From contig LWDN01000057.1 of assembly GCA_002083515.1 (NCBI GenBank), positions 1-47,487 of the forward strand: a stretch of DNA of 47,487 bases, in the 5' to 3' direction. The notes beneath the pieces were generated by a model. That model searched no databases. It was given only the letters and a program-made list of their open reading frames with translations, and was not told where the DNA came from. Positions 1 to 7,785 of this stretch are shown here, piece by piece. Source of the DNA: Proteobacteria bacterium HN_bin10 (GTDB lineage: Bacteria > Pseudomonadota > Alphaproteobacteria > Caulobacterales > Aquidulcibacteraceae). Position 1 is the stretch's first letter. The number at the start of each line of letters is the position of its first letter. The position numbers were made by a program, and so were the translations under genes.

Positions 1-1
1 G

Positions 2-1342
2 CCTCCGCCAGCCGCGCCCCCGCCACCGCCGGCCGCGCAGCCGACACAACCTCCGCCTCCGCCGGTCGCGCAGCCAGAACCGCCTCCGCCGCCGCCGGTT
101 GCGCCACCGGCGCCACCGCCAGTCACACCACCCAACACCGAGCCTTCAGCGCCGGTTGCGACAATCGAGCTGGGTTGCGTCGACGCCGAAGTTAGCGATC
201 AGACCTGCGCCGCATTCATCGGCGAAGTGGAACGCACCACGCGCGTGCGCCTCGCCGACATTCGCGACACGCCGGATAAGGTGGTCACCAAGCGGCTGCC
301 GGCCGCACCGGCCGGCGCGATGACGATCGCGCAAGTGCAGCAGGGGTTGGCGTCGCTCGGCTTCTTCCCGGGCGGCAAGGCCGACGGCATTTGCGGCTAT
401 CGCACGCAGTCGGCGATCCGCTTGTTCCAGGAATTCCTGCGCGCTTACGAACGCCAAGACATCGTGCCTGACGGCAAGTTCGGCCCGCGCACGGCCGCGC
501 ATTTGCAGCGTTGGTTGAGTTCAGGCCAGCGCCCGGATTGGCGCCAGACGCCCGGCGAGTACGACGCGTGGCTCGGCCTGCTTGAACGCGTGAAGCAGAA
601 CTACATCGCCGAACCCGGTCCGCTCACGCAGAAGGTCAACGCCTTCGAAGGCGCCAGCGACACGCTGAAGCCCACAGAATGGGACACCAGCGGTCCCGGC
701 AACATTCATCTGATCGGCGTGCGCCGCTCGCAGTTCAACAACAAATTCGACGACATCTTCGTGCTGTTGATGAAGGGCCTGGTGTTCAAGTTCCAGGGCT
801 CGACCGAGCCGGGCCATAGCAGCCATCCCGAAGGCCCGCCCTTCCTCGTGCCCGGCCAGCACAAATACCATTTCGGCTGGCATCAGCGCTCGTATCTGGC
901 GCTGCGTCCGCAGGGCCCTGGCGTCCTCGTCATCCGCGGCGGCGCCGATGGCCGCCTCGATCAAGAAGACATCGGCAAGCCGCTCACGCCCAACGCGACC
1001 ATCAACATCCATTGGGGCGGGCGCGGCATGGCCGGCGACGTCAACAATTGGTCGGAAGGTTGCCAGGTGATCAATGGCTCGGTGTATCTGAATCCGGCCG
1101 GCGAGATCGTGAGTTGCCAGAGTTTCGCCGCCGTGCGCTCGGGCGAGCCGCAGACGCCTGGCTCCGGCAAGACCCGCGGCGCCTACAATCTCTTGGTCGA
1201 TCTGGTCACCGCGCTGTCGGGCGACATGCCGAGCAACACCGTGCGCTACACTTTGTTCAAGGAAGGCGATCTCTCGCTCGCGCCCGATCTCGAACAAGCG
1301 CTCAACGGCGCGCGCGCCAGCGTGCTGGATATGGCGACTTGA
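2..1342 (+). CDS. Peptidoglycan-binding protein with L,D-transpeptidase-like C-terminus (5' end outside window)
   Basis: The reading frame is open from base 2, so the start lies upstream of the window. The visible N-terminal part is a Pro/Ala-rich linker of about 45 residues, typical of a periplasmic spacer. A PG_binding_1-like domain follows (about bases 320-530; motifs QVQQGLASLGFF, GYRTQSAI, GKFGPRTAAHLQRWL). The C-terminal half carries IHWGG and, a little later, WSEGCQVI, which resembles the His...SxGC catalytic signature of YkuD-type L,D-transpeptidases or related phage-type wall enzymes. Inference: an envelope protein that binds or remodels peptidoglycan. Transpeptidase activity is unproven because only the motif can be judged by eye. 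It converges with the DUF3052 gene, with a 3-base gap. Confidence 0.75.
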   Translation, partial: PPPAAPPPPPAAQPTQPPPPPVAQPEPPPPPPVAPPAPPPVTPPNTEPSAPVATIELGCVDAEVSDQTCAAFIGEVERTTRVRLADIRDTPDKVVTKRLPAAPAGAMTIAQVQQGLASLGFFPGGKADGICGYRTQSAIRLFQEFLRAYERQDIVPDGKFGPRTAAHLQRWLSSGQRPDWRQTPGEYDAWLGLLERVKQNYIAEPGPLTQKVNAFEGASDTLKPTEWDTSGPGNIHLIGVRRSQFNNKFDDIFVLLMKGLVFKFQGSTEPGHSSHPEGPPFLVPGQHKYHFGWHQRSYLALRPQGPGVLVIRGGADGRLDQEDIGKPLTPNATINIHWGGRGMAGDVNNWSEGCQVINGSVYLNPAGEIVSCQSFAAVRSGEPQTPGSGKTRGAYNLLVDLVTALSGDMPSNTVRYTLFKEGDLSLAPDLEQALNGARASVLDMAT

Positions 1343-1345
1343 GGA

Positions 1346-1753
1346 TCAGCGCAGTGCTTTGCGGATGACGAGCTTGAGGCCCGACCACGTCTCGTCGACC
1401 GCGCACACTTTGATGTCGACATAACCCATCGGCAGCGCGACCTTTCGGATCGTGTCTTCGGTGATGTCGGTGTCCATCTTCGCCGCCTTCTTCGGCCACG
1501 ACACCCAAATCATGCCGTCGGGCGCGAGCTTGGCGCGCAGCGCCTTCAAGTCGGCTTCGAGCTTCGCCGCGCTGGTATGAAAGAGGTGTGCTGCGGCGAG
1601 CGCCTTGGTCGGCCGCCCCAGATAGCGGGGACAGGCCTGCGCATCGAGCACGGCCTTGACCGAAACTGGCATGCCCCGCGCCCACAACGGCGCGCCCGGC
1701 TTGAAGCCGAGCTTCTTGGCCAGCGGCGTCCCCGAATAGCCCGCTTGCGGCAT
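1346..1753 (-). CDS. DUF3052 family protein
   Basis: The 135-residue product starts MPQAGYSGTPLAKKLGFKPG, the characteristic opening of the DUF3052 family, and contains DGMIWVSWPKK, also typical. The biochemical function of the family is not established. I chose the ATG at 1753 because the conserved region begins there; a longer in-frame extension is low-complexity Arg/Gly sequence. The start codon overlaps the stop of the upstream small membrane protein gene by one base (TGATG), so the two are probably translationally coupled. Confidence 0.85.
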   Translation of the reverse strand: MPQAGYSGTPLAKKLGFKPGAPLWARGMPVSVKAVLDAQACPRYLGRPTKALAAAHLFHTSAAKLEADLKALRAKLAPDGMIWVSWPKKAAKMDTDITEDTIRKVALPMGYVDIKVCAVDETWSGLKLVIRKALR

Positions 1754-1929
1754 CAGCTTCCGCCTTTGTCGCGGAGCTTGGCCAGGAGCTGCGCCTCCTC
1801 GGCCTTCAGTCGCGCGGACTCGCGCCGCTGCGCCGCCTCGGCCTCGACCTTGCGTCGCTCGCCCCGGGCCCAAGCGGCGACGCCAACCACCGCCAAGCCG
1901 CCCAAACCGCCCAAGAACAGCCAGATCAT
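1753..1929 (-). CDS. Small membrane protein with coiled-coil tail
   Basis: This 58-residue product begins MIWLFLGGLGGLAVVGVAAW, a single membrane segment, followed by a charged Glu/Ala/Arg/Lys stretch likely to form a coiled coil. The start at 1929 is favoured over an in-frame ATG at 1995 because GGGGAAG lies about 6 bases upstream and because the longer version would overlap the start of the divergent rpmE gene. It is coupled to the DUF3052 gene. I do not recognise a family. Confidence 0.55.
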   Translation of the reverse strand: MIWLFLGGLGGLAVVGVAAWARGERRKVEAEAAQRRESARLKAEEAQLLAKLRDKGGS

Positions 1930-1993
1930 CGCTTGCTTCCCCAGCGGCGTTCCGCTATCAGCCGCGCTTCCAATTTTCCCCAGGACACGGGTC

Positions 1994-2221
1994 ATGAAAA
2001 GCGAAGGCCATCCCGACTACCACATGATCACGGTCCAGATGACCGACGGCACGACCTTCAAGACCCGTTCGACCTACGGTCAAGACGGCGCGACGCTGGC
2101 GCTTGAAATTGATCCCAAATCGCATCCGGCCTGGACGGGCGGCGGCCAGCAAATCCTCGACCGCGGCGGCCGCGTCTCGCGCTTCAACGACAAGTTCGGC
2201 GGCTTTATCAAGAAGAAGTAG
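1994..2221 (+). CDS. rpmE: 50S ribosomal protein bL31
   Basis: The 75-residue product shows the bL31 pattern: HPDYHMITVQMTDGT near the N-terminus, then IDPKSHPAWTGG and the C-terminal RGGRVSRFNDKFGG. The Cys residues of the zinc-binding C+ form are absent, so this is a zinc-free (C-) L31. The ATG at 1994 matches the usual family start; upstream in-frame codons do not look like protein. A twin-hairpin repeat follows within a base of the stop and probably serves as the 3' end. Confidence 0.95.
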   Translation: MKSEGHPDYHMITVQMTDGTTFKTRSTYGQDGATLALEIDPKSHPAWTGGGQQILDRGGRVSRFNDKFGGFIKKK

Positions 2222-2294
2222 TTGGAGCGCGGGTCTTCAGACCCGCATTTCGACGTCTGGAACAAGATGCGGGTCTGAAGACCCGCGCTCCGAA
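2222..2294. repeat. Twin-hairpin inverted repeat (REP/BIME-like), copy 1
   Basis: Outer arms TTGGAGC (2222-2228) and GCTCCGAA (2287-2294) are inverted. Inside each arm lies a separate small hairpin: GCGGGTC-TTCA-GACCCGC (2229-2246) and GCGGGTC-TGAA-GACCCGC (2269-2286), joined by a 22-base spacer. It sits between the convergent rpmE and rcdA genes and could end transcription from both sides. Copies with the same architecture but other stem sequences lie at 10552 and 11606. Confidence 0.9.
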
Positions 2295-2296
2295 GC

Positions 2297-2815
2297 TTAC
2301 CGCCCGAACGCCTGCGCCAGCATCGCCATCTGGCTCGACACCGCGTTAGCCTTGTCTTCGCCGTCGCCGTACATGGTTTCGTCCAACCGGCGCACGCGTT
2401 CGTAAATGGCGCCGCCGCGCACGATCAGATGCTTCAGCGCTTCCGGCAATTCGCCACTGCCGGCGAAGGCCGGCGACGGCCGCGGATCGCGCGAGATCAG
2501 GCGGTACTTTTCGTTCGAGGCTTCCATCAGCTGGATCTCGCCGTCGCGCATGGCGCGCTGAACCAGAAGCCATGACGCCACCTGCATCAGCCGCGTGGTC
2601 AGGCGCATGCTTTCGCCGGCATAGGCGAGCGCCGCTCCCCGTGAGAGCCGCTTGGAGGCGGCCCGGCCCGGGCCATCGAGATAGGCCGCGGTTTCCTCCA
2701 CCAGCGCCATCCCATCCTTAAAGGTGCGCTCAAATAACTCCGAACGGGCGAATTCCATGGCCCGTCTGGCGTCGGAAGGCGCCCTCTGAGGAGAAGTCTG
2801 GTTCGTATCGGTCAT
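2297..2815 (-). CDS. rcdA: RcdA-like protein (DUF1465), adaptor for CtrA degradation
   Basis: The 172-residue product carries the DUF1465 core: FKDGMALVEETAAYLDGPGR, then LAYAGESMRLTTRLMQVASWLL. In Caulobacter, RcdA is an adaptor that helps deliver substrates such as CtrA to the ClpXP protease during the swarmer-to-stalked transition. Assignment rests on family motifs. The N-terminal 20 residues are polar and probably disordered. The gene is followed by the twin-hairpin repeat. A CtrA-box was looked for upstream and not found. Confidence 0.88.
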   Translation of the reverse strand: MTDTNQTSPQRAPSDARRAMEFARSELFERTFKDGMALVEETAAYLDGPGRAASKRLSRGAALAYAGESMRLTTRLMQVASWLLVQRAMRDGEIQLMEASNEKYRLISRDPRPSPAFAGSGELPEALKHLIVRGGAIYERVRRLDETMYGDGEDKANAVSSQMAMLAQAFGR

Positions 2816-2872
2816 TGTGCGGTGGCAGTCGCAAGGCGCGGGCCGTCTTACGCGAGACGCCGGCGCGATGGG

Positions 2873-3073
2873 TTAAGACGGACCGCCTCCGAACACAGAA
2901 TCCGCCGCCGCGCGCTGCGCCCGCTTCTTGGCGATCTCCTGCTCGCAGAGCGCGATCTCGGCCTTGAGCTTTTCGATGCGAAATTCGAGCTCGCCGATCG
3001 ACGCCGTTTCCAATTGCTGCTCCAGCGGCACGGCCTTCTTGACCGGGGGTGCAAAAGGATCGTCGTCGATCAT
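2873..3073 (-). CDS. DUF1192 family small protein
   Basis: The 66-residue acidic/coiled product has the DUF1192 pattern (DDPFAPPVKK near the N-terminus, SIGELEFRIEKLKAEIALCE, C-terminal VFGG). The family is common next to the zinc-independent quinone oxidoreductase in alphaproteobacteria, here divergently placed. A strong GAGGAGAGAG Shine-Dalgarno precedes the ATG. Function is unknown. Confidence 0.8.
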   Translation of the reverse strand: MIDDDPFAPPVKKAVPLEQQLETASIGELEFRIEKLKAEIALCEQEIAKKRAQRAAADSVFGGGPS

Positions 3074-3133
3074 GGCCTCTCTCCTCGGCTGGAGTATACC
3101 TTCAAGCGAGGCTCAGTTTAAGGGAGAGACAGC

Positions 3134-4111
3134 GTGCTCAAACCGCCGACCATGCGCAGGGTCATTCACGCGCCGGACAAGCCCCTCTCTCTGGCCACCG
3201 ACGATGTGCCGAAGCCCGGCGCGCATGAAATCCTGATCCGGGTCGAAGCCGCCGGGGTTAATCGTCCCGACCTGATGCAGCGCGCGGGCCTCTACCCGCC
3301 GCCGCCCGGCGCGCCGCCGACGCTTGGGCTCGAAGCCGCGGGCGAGATTGTCGAGATCGGCCACGGCGTCAGCCGCTGGCATGTCGGCGACAAGGTCACG
3401 GCGCTGCTGGCCGGCGGCGGGTATGCCGAATACGCCGTCGCGCACGAGGGCTCGGCGTTGCCGATCCCTAGCGGCTTGAGCCTCGTCGAAGCGGCGGCGT
3501 TGCCGGAAACGGCGATGACGGTGTGGGCTAATGTGTTCGAGAGCGGCGCTTTGAAACAAGGTGAGACATTGCTCGTCCATGGCGGCGCTTCCGGCATCGG
3601 CACCACCGCCATCCAGATGGCGAAGGCCTATGGCGCACGCGTCATCGCCACCGCGGGCGACGCAGCGAAAGCGAAGCTCTGTGAAAAACTGGGCGCCGAA
3701 CGCTGCATCAATTATCGCAGCGAGGATTGGGAAACGATCGTGCGCGACATGGGCGGCGCCGACGTCGTGCTCGACATGGTCGGCGGCCCTTACATTCAGA
3801 AGAACCTCGACGTCTTGAACGACCAAGGCCGCCTAGTGATGATCGCCTTCCTGCAAGGGCCGACGGCGCAATTGAACCTGATGCGGCTGATGCTGAAGCG
3901 CCTGACCCTGACCGGCTCGACCTTGCGCTCGCGCAGCGTCGAGGAAAAGGCGCGCATCGCCCGCCAGGTCGAACGTCATGTCTGGCCTTGGATCGAAGCC
4001 GGCCGCGTCAAGCCGGTGATCGACTCGAGCTTTCCGCTCGCCGAAGCCGAACAGGCGCACGCTCGCCTGCAATCGGGTGCGCATGCTGGCAAGATCGTGT
4101 TGACGGCTTGA
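3134..4111 (+). CDS. NAD(P)H quinone oxidoreductase, PIG3 type (MDR superfamily)
   Basis: This 325-residue medium-chain dehydrogenase/reductase lacks the structural zinc cysteines. It shows VNRPDLMQRAGLYPPPPG, GLEAAGEIVEIG and the Rossmann motif HGGASGIGTTAIQMAKAYGA, the pattern of the PIG3/TP53I3-type NADPH:quinone reductases. Expected role: cytoplasmic reduction of quinones or enones using NADPH. The GTG at 3134 is preceded by AAGGGAGAG at good spacing; an ATG six codons further in (3152) is the alternative start. The substrate cannot be deduced. Confidence 0.9.
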   Translation: MLKPPTMRRVIHAPDKPLSLATDDVPKPGAHEILIRVEAAGVNRPDLMQRAGLYPPPPGAPPTLGLEAAGEIVEIGHGVSRWHVGDKVTALLAGGGYAEYAVAHEGSALPIPSGLSLVEAAALPETAMTVWANVFESGALKQGETLLVHGGASGIGTTAIQMAKAYGARVIATAGDAAKAKLCEKLGAERCINYRSEDWETIVRDMGGADVVLDMVGGPYIQKNLDVLNDQGRLVMIAFLQGPTAQLNLMRLMLKRLTLTGSTLRSRSVEEKARIARQVERHVWPWIEAGRVKPVIDSSFPLAEAEQAHARLQSGAHAGKIVLTA

Positions 4112-4187
4112 TATCACCCCCATGTTCAAGGGGTTGAGCAAACCCCCGAAGCGAGGCCCACTTCAGTCGCGAACTGAGGAGTGGGCG

Positions 4188-4637
4188 ATGCCAAACATCA
4201 ACGGCAACAATTCCAACAACGTGCTGAACGGCACGAGCGGCAACGATGTCATCGACGGGCGCGGCGGCCATGATCGCATCGATGGCGGCGCCGGAAACGA
4301 CATCATGTTTGGCGGCAACGGCAATGACATCCTCATTTCCAACGCTGGCGACGACCTCATGACCGGCGGTAACGGCGCCGACACATTTGTGCTGGGCCCC
4401 CGCAGTAGCGGTACAATTACCATCACGGACTTTCAGAACGGCGTCGATCGTATCGATTTGCGCGCCTTCGGCTTCGACGCCAACGGCGAATCGAGCAATT
4501 GGGCCGGATTTCTCATTGCCGACGGCGCCAATACCATTCTCGATTTCTGGGGCGCGAACGGCGAGAACTTCCAGGTTGTGCTCCAAAATTTTTCGTACAC
4601 CAACATCGACATCAGCGACTACATCCTCGGACCCTGA
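4188..4637 (+). CDS. Small RTX-type calcium-binding repeat protein
   Basis: The 149-residue product has nonapeptide repeats of the GGxGxDx type between about residues 20 and 65 (GGAGNDIMFGGNGNDILI, AGDDLMTGGNGADTF). An M10/serralysin-like C-terminal beta region follows (ITDFQNGVDRIDL). It has no N-terminal signal peptide, as expected for a type I secreted protein with a C-terminal signal. Start chosen at 4188 because GAGGAG lies about 8 bases upstream. No catalytic domain is present and no type I exporter is nearby, so the product may be a stand-alone Ca2+-binding secreted or surface protein. Confidence 0.8.
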   Translation: MPNINGNNSNNVLNGTSGNDVIDGRGGHDRIDGGAGNDIMFGGNGNDILISNAGDDLMTGGNGADTFVLGPRSSGTITITDFQNGVDRIDLRAFGFDANGESSNWAGFLIADGANTILDFWGANGENFQVVLQNFSYTNIDISDYILGP

Positions 4638-4693
4638 GGCGATCGCTGACGCGCCCATAATCCCGGCGGCGTTCAGCAGCAGGTTAGGTGCGG

Positions 4694-4736
4694 TTCTCGC
4701 CTCCGTCGCGAGAATCCCGCCTTCCCTTTTGACGCG
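4694..4736 (+). terminator. Possible weak terminator
   Basis: Stem TTCTCGC (4694-4700) and GCGAGAA (4708-4714) with a 7-base loop, followed by pyrimidine-rich DNA ending in TTTT. The U-tract is not adjacent to the stem, so this is weak. It lies in the 220-base gap between the RTX gene and trcR; I see nothing else in that gap. Confidence 0.3.
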
Positions 4737-4857
4737 CCAGCGGCTATAGCCAACCGCAACTGACCTCGTCCGCGCCCGGATGCGTCAGCCCGTTGCACCA
4801 GATGGCCTGAGCGCCTGGCGACGACGCCGGGCGCTTTCGCATTTCTGGAGCCTCCCG

Positions 4858-5484
4858 ATGACGCAGAATGTCCTGATGCCGAAGGCCACCGCCGTGTGGC
4901 TGATCGAAAACACCTCGCTCGCCTTCAATCAGATCGCCGAGTTCTGCGGCCTGCATCCGCTTGAGGTGCAGGGCATCGCCAATGAGGACGTGGCCAAGGG
5001 CATTCGCGGCGTCGATCCGATCGCCGGCGGCTTCCTGTCGCGCGAGGAGATCGCCAAGGGCGAAGCCGACGACAGCTACAAGCTGCAGCCGCTCGAGCAG
5101 AAGCGCATCGACCTGCCGCAGATGAAGAAGCGCGGCGCCCGCTACACGCCGATCGCCCGCCGCCAGGACCGTCCCGACGCGATCCAATGGTTCTTGAAGA
5201 ACCACCCGGAAGTGCCGGATTCCAAGGTCGTGAAGCTGATCGGCACCACCAAAGCGACCATCGAACAGGTCCGCAACCGCACCCACTGGAATTCATCCCA
5301 GATCAAACCGGTCGATCCGGTGACCATCGGCCTGTGCAGCCAGATCGAACTCGACGCGGTGGTGGCCGAGGCTGCCGCAGCGAAAGCCCGCGCCGACGCC
5401 CGCGCGGCCAAGGCCGCATCCAAGACGTTGAAGGCCGCACAGGAAACCGTGCCGCCGGAAACGTACGAACACCCGAAGGAGTAG
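4858..5484 (+). CDS. trcR: TrcR-like cell-cycle transcriptional regulator (DUF1013)
   Basis: The 208-residue product starts MTQNVLMPKATAVWLIENTS and continues LAFNQIAEFCGLHPLEVQGI, hallmarks of DUF1013, the family annotated as the cell-cycle transcriptional regulator TrcR. The first 60 residues look like a helix-turn-helix, and a second conserved block (IQWFLKNHPEVPDSKVVKLI, then GTTKATIEQVRNRTHWN) looks like another. The C-terminus is an Ala/Lys-rich helix. GGAG lies 7 bases before the ATG at 4858. With rcdA and gcrA nearby, three cell-cycle proteins fall within 4.5 kb. Confidence 0.85.
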   Translation: MTQNVLMPKATAVWLIENTSLAFNQIAEFCGLHPLEVQGIANEDVAKGIRGVDPIAGGFLSREEIAKGEADDSYKLQPLEQKRIDLPQMKKRGARYTPIARRQDRPDAIQWFLKNHPEVPDSKVVKLIGTTKATIEQVRNRTHWNSSQIKPVDPVTIGLCSQIELDAVVAEAAAAKARADARAAKAASKTLKAAQETVPPETYEHPKE

Positions 5485-5569
5485 ATGGCCCGGCGCTCTT
5501 TGTGGCGGTGCTGACCGATCGCGAGACGGCGTAACGATCCGCCTGCGGCGGTCGTGCGTATCTCCGCGC

Positions 5570-6100
5570 ATGAGATTGATGACCCGCTTCGCCCTGGCCG
5601 CCGGCCTGTCACTCCTCGCTCAAGCCTGCGCGACGCGTCCGCCGATTCCAGCCGAGACCTCTGCCCCGTTTGTCTTGGAGCGCGACCTGGTTGGCGAAAG
5701 CGTGGCGCGCGGCGAGTTCCGCGCCATAACCGGCGTGCGCCGCCCGTTCACAGCGCGCCTCAATGGCGCCTGGGATGGGCGGGTGCTCACGCTCGTGGAG
5801 GATTTCTATTTCGATGACGGCGAGCGCGATCGCAAGACGTGGAGATTAGAGCGCGTCGCGCCGGGCCGCTATGTCGGCGCACGCGAAGATGTCGTTGGGC
5901 AAGCGCAAGGCTTCCAGGACGGCGACGTGTTTCGCCTCGAGTACGACATCGTGCTGCCAGGAGAGAACGGACGCGGCCGCAAGGTCCGCTTTCGCGACGT
6001 CATCGCGCTCCGCGCCGATGGCGACGTGATCAACAACGCGACGGTCGGCTGGTTCGGCTTGCGCGTCGGTTCGGTGTCGTTGGTGATCGAACGCGAGTGA
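5570..6100 (+). CDS. DUF3833-like lipoprotein
   Basis: The 176-residue product begins with a signal peptide ending in LLAQAC, a plausible lipobox with Cys at about residue 20. The mature part fits the DUF3833 family (FRAITGVRRPF, LVEDFYFDDGERDRKTWRL, GDVFRLEYDI). It is an envelope lipoprotein of unknown role. It ends just before a bidirectional hairpin shared with gcrA. Confidence 0.8.
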   Translation: MRLMTRFALAAGLSLLAQACATRPPIPAETSAPFVLERDLVGESVARGEFRAITGVRRPFTARLNGAWDGRVLTLVEDFYFDDGERDRKTWRLERVAPGRYVGAREDVVGQAQGFQDGDVFRLEYDIVLPGENGRGRKVRFRDVIALRADGDVINNATVGWFGLRVGSVSLVIERE

Positions 6101-6126
6101 CAAGACGCGCGCGATTGCTCACACAA

Positions 6127-6156
6127 AAACGCCGCGGCCATGAAGCCGCGGCGTTT
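6127..6156. terminator. Bidirectional hairpin terminator
   Basis: A perfect 12-base-pair stem, AAACGCCGCGGC (6127-6138) with GCCGCGGCGTTT (6145-6156), and a 6-base loop. It sits between the convergent DUF3833 and gcrA genes. A/T bases flank the GC core on both sides, so it can work as a short bidirectional terminator. Confidence 0.75.
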
Positions 6157-6176
6157 CTGTTCACAGGGCGAAGCGC

Positions 6177-6686
6177 CTACATGGCCGCCAAGCGCAGCAT
6201 GCGGCGGAGTTCATCCGGCTCGCCCGCAGCGCGGCGCTTGCGCGCCTGGCTCGGCTGATAGGCCACGCGCGCGTGGTCGTGGCAGTACGGATGATTGCCG
6301 AAGACCCCGCGGCCGCAGAACGCGAAGTCCGCGTCGGTAGGGTCGCCGATGGGATATTTGCACATGCTCTCTTTGATGGTGAGCACGGTGGCGGCCTTGC
6401 CGTCCTCGAACTTCACCGGTTCGAGATCCGGAATGACCACCAGCGGCACGCTGGATGCGGTCCGCAGCCGGGGCGCGCTTGGCCCCAGCGTGCGCGGACG
6501 CGCGGTCCGCACCGGCCGCTTCGCGGGCCGCGACGGCGTCGCCCGGCCCGCCAAACCGAGGCGGTGGACCTTGCCGATGACGGCGTTGCGGGTCACCCCG
6601 CCTAATTGTTTAGCAATTTGGCTCGCCGAGAGCCCTTCGGCCCACAGCTTACGCAGCAGCGCAACGCGCTCCTCGCTCCAACCCAT
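6177..6686 (-). CDS. gcrA: GcrA family cell-cycle regulator
   Basis: The 169-residue product starts MGWSEERVALLRKLWAEGLS and continues SASQIAKQLGGVTRNAVIGK, then VHRLGLAGRATPSRPAKR. This is the diagnostic GcrA N-terminal DNA-binding domain. The C-terminal part has the conserved CKYPIGDP, FCGRG and YCHDHARVAYQ block that contacts the housekeeping sigma factor in Caulobacter. GcrA binds sigma70-RNA polymerase and stimulates promoters with GANTC sites methylated by CcrM. Its upstream region (6687-6963) holds GANTC and DnaA-box-like sites. Confidence 0.95.
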   Translation of the reverse strand: MGWSEERVALLRKLWAEGLSASQIAKQLGGVTRNAVIGKVHRLGLAGRATPSRPAKRPVRTARPRTLGPSAPRLRTASSVPLVVIPDLEPVKFEDGKAATVLTIKESMCKYPIGDPTDADFAFCGRGVFGNHPYCHDHARVAYQPSQARKRRAAGEPDELRRMLRLAAM

Positions 6687-6963
6687 GTATCAAGCCCCCT
6701 TGGCCCATGGCCCCGCCCATTTCTGACGGGAATGAGCCACAGTCCCTTTTTGGGGAACGAAGTCAACTAATAGCATCGTAACTCCTGGGGATGCGCCATA
6801 TGCAGTGGTTATCCCATGCCAGATGGGGGTTACCCACTGCTTATCCAGGGGCTTTCGGCTCGGACTCGGCGCATTATTTTGAGCGCACACCGAGACTTGG
6901 CCCCTCAACATGGTTAACGGGCGCTCGGACTCGTTAAGAATTCGTGAAAGAGATGTTCCCGGT
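6687..6963. promoter_or_regulatory. Divergent gcrA / ABC permease control region
   Basis: This 277-base region is richer in A+T than its surroundings. Seen: two GACTC (GANTC) sites at 6863-6867 and 6928-6932; two DnaA-box-like sequences, TTATCCAGG (6841-6849, first seven bases as in TTATCCACA) and TTATCCCAT (6809-6817); an imperfect inverted repeat spanning 6802-6840 with GCAGTGG and CCCACTGC ends; and TTAAC (6914) facing GTTAA (6932-6937). Known: in Caulobacter, gcrA is activated by DnaA and contains CcrM sites. Inference: the same control applies here. Confidence 0.5.
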
Positions 6964-7779
6964 ATGGACACCGCCACCCGCACCACACCCGCCGCGCTGA
7001 CTTCCCGCCATTACGGCGCGGTCAATTGGCTGGGTCTGCAGACCTTGGTGTGGCGCGAAATCCGCCGCTTCCTGAAGGTCGGCGCGCAGACCGTGTTCGC
7101 GCCGCTGATCCAGACCTTGTTGTTCATGATGGTGTTCAGTCTCGTGCGCGGCGGCGATTGGCCGGGCACCACGCGCGCCTACGCCGATGGGCTCGCGGCC
7201 GGCCTGGTCATGATGTCGATTTTGTCGAACGCGTTTCAGAACTCATCGTCGTCGCTCGTCATTGCGAAGGTGCAAGGCAATTCGGTTGATTTCCTGATGC
7301 CGCCGTTGAGCGCGCTTGAGTTGACGATTGCGTTTATTGTCGGCGCCGCGGCGCGCGGCTTGCTCGTTGGCGTTGCTTCTTTGATCGCGGTCGCGTGGCT
7401 CGCCAACATCATGCCGGTGAACGTGTTCGTGGCGCTCTATTACGCCATCGTCGCGTCGGTGATTTTCGGCGCCATCGGTTTGATCGGCGGCATCTGGGCC
7501 GACAAGTTCGATCACCTCGCGGCGGTGACCAATTTCATCATCGTGCCGCTGACGTTTCTCTCCGGCACCTTCTACTCGACGTCGATCCTGCCCGAACCGA
7601 TGCGCACCATCTCGCACTACAACCCAGTGTTCTCGCTGATCGACGGTTTCCGCTACGGCTTCATCGGCCACGCCGATGCGCCCTTGCTGACCGGCGCATT
7701 GATCACCGGCGCCCTGGCGCTGGCGCTCAGCTGGGCAAGCTGGGCGCTGATCAAGAGCGGGTACAGGTTAAGGAGTTAG
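6964..7779 (+). CDS. ABC-2 type transporter permease
   Basis: The 271-residue product has about six membrane segments and the ABC-2 pattern: LVWREIRRFLKVG N-terminal to the first helix, PLIQTLLFMMVFSL, and the C-terminal PLTFLSGTFYSTSILPEPMR, then YNPVFSLIDGFRYGF. It would be the inner-membrane pore of an exporter. No ATPase gene adjoins it in this window, so the partner must lie elsewhere. The start at 6964 gives the usual N-terminus; an in-frame ATG at 6910 is possible. Confidence 0.88.
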   Translation: MDTATRTTPAALTSRHYGAVNWLGLQTLVWREIRRFLKVGAQTVFAPLIQTLLFMMVFSLVRGGDWPGTTRAYADGLAAGLVMMSILSNAFQNSSSSLVIAKVQGNSVDFLMPPLSALELTIAFIVGAAARGLLVGVASLIAVAWLANIMPVNVFVALYYAIVASVIFGAIGLIGGIWADKFDHLAAVTNFIIVPLTFLSGTFYSTSILPEPMRTISHYNPVFSLIDGFRYGFIGHADAPLLTGALITGALALALSWASWALIKSGYRLRS

Positions 7780-7785
7780 GGCGGC

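Noticed and set aside
2..1342. Prophage endolysin from the wall-binding and SxGC motifs
   Set aside because: No phage genes around it and the Pro-rich linker fits a host envelope protein.
6914..6937. CtrA box (TTAA-N7-TTAA) upstream of the ABC permease
   Set aside because: The two TTAA half-sites are about 15 bases apart, not 7.
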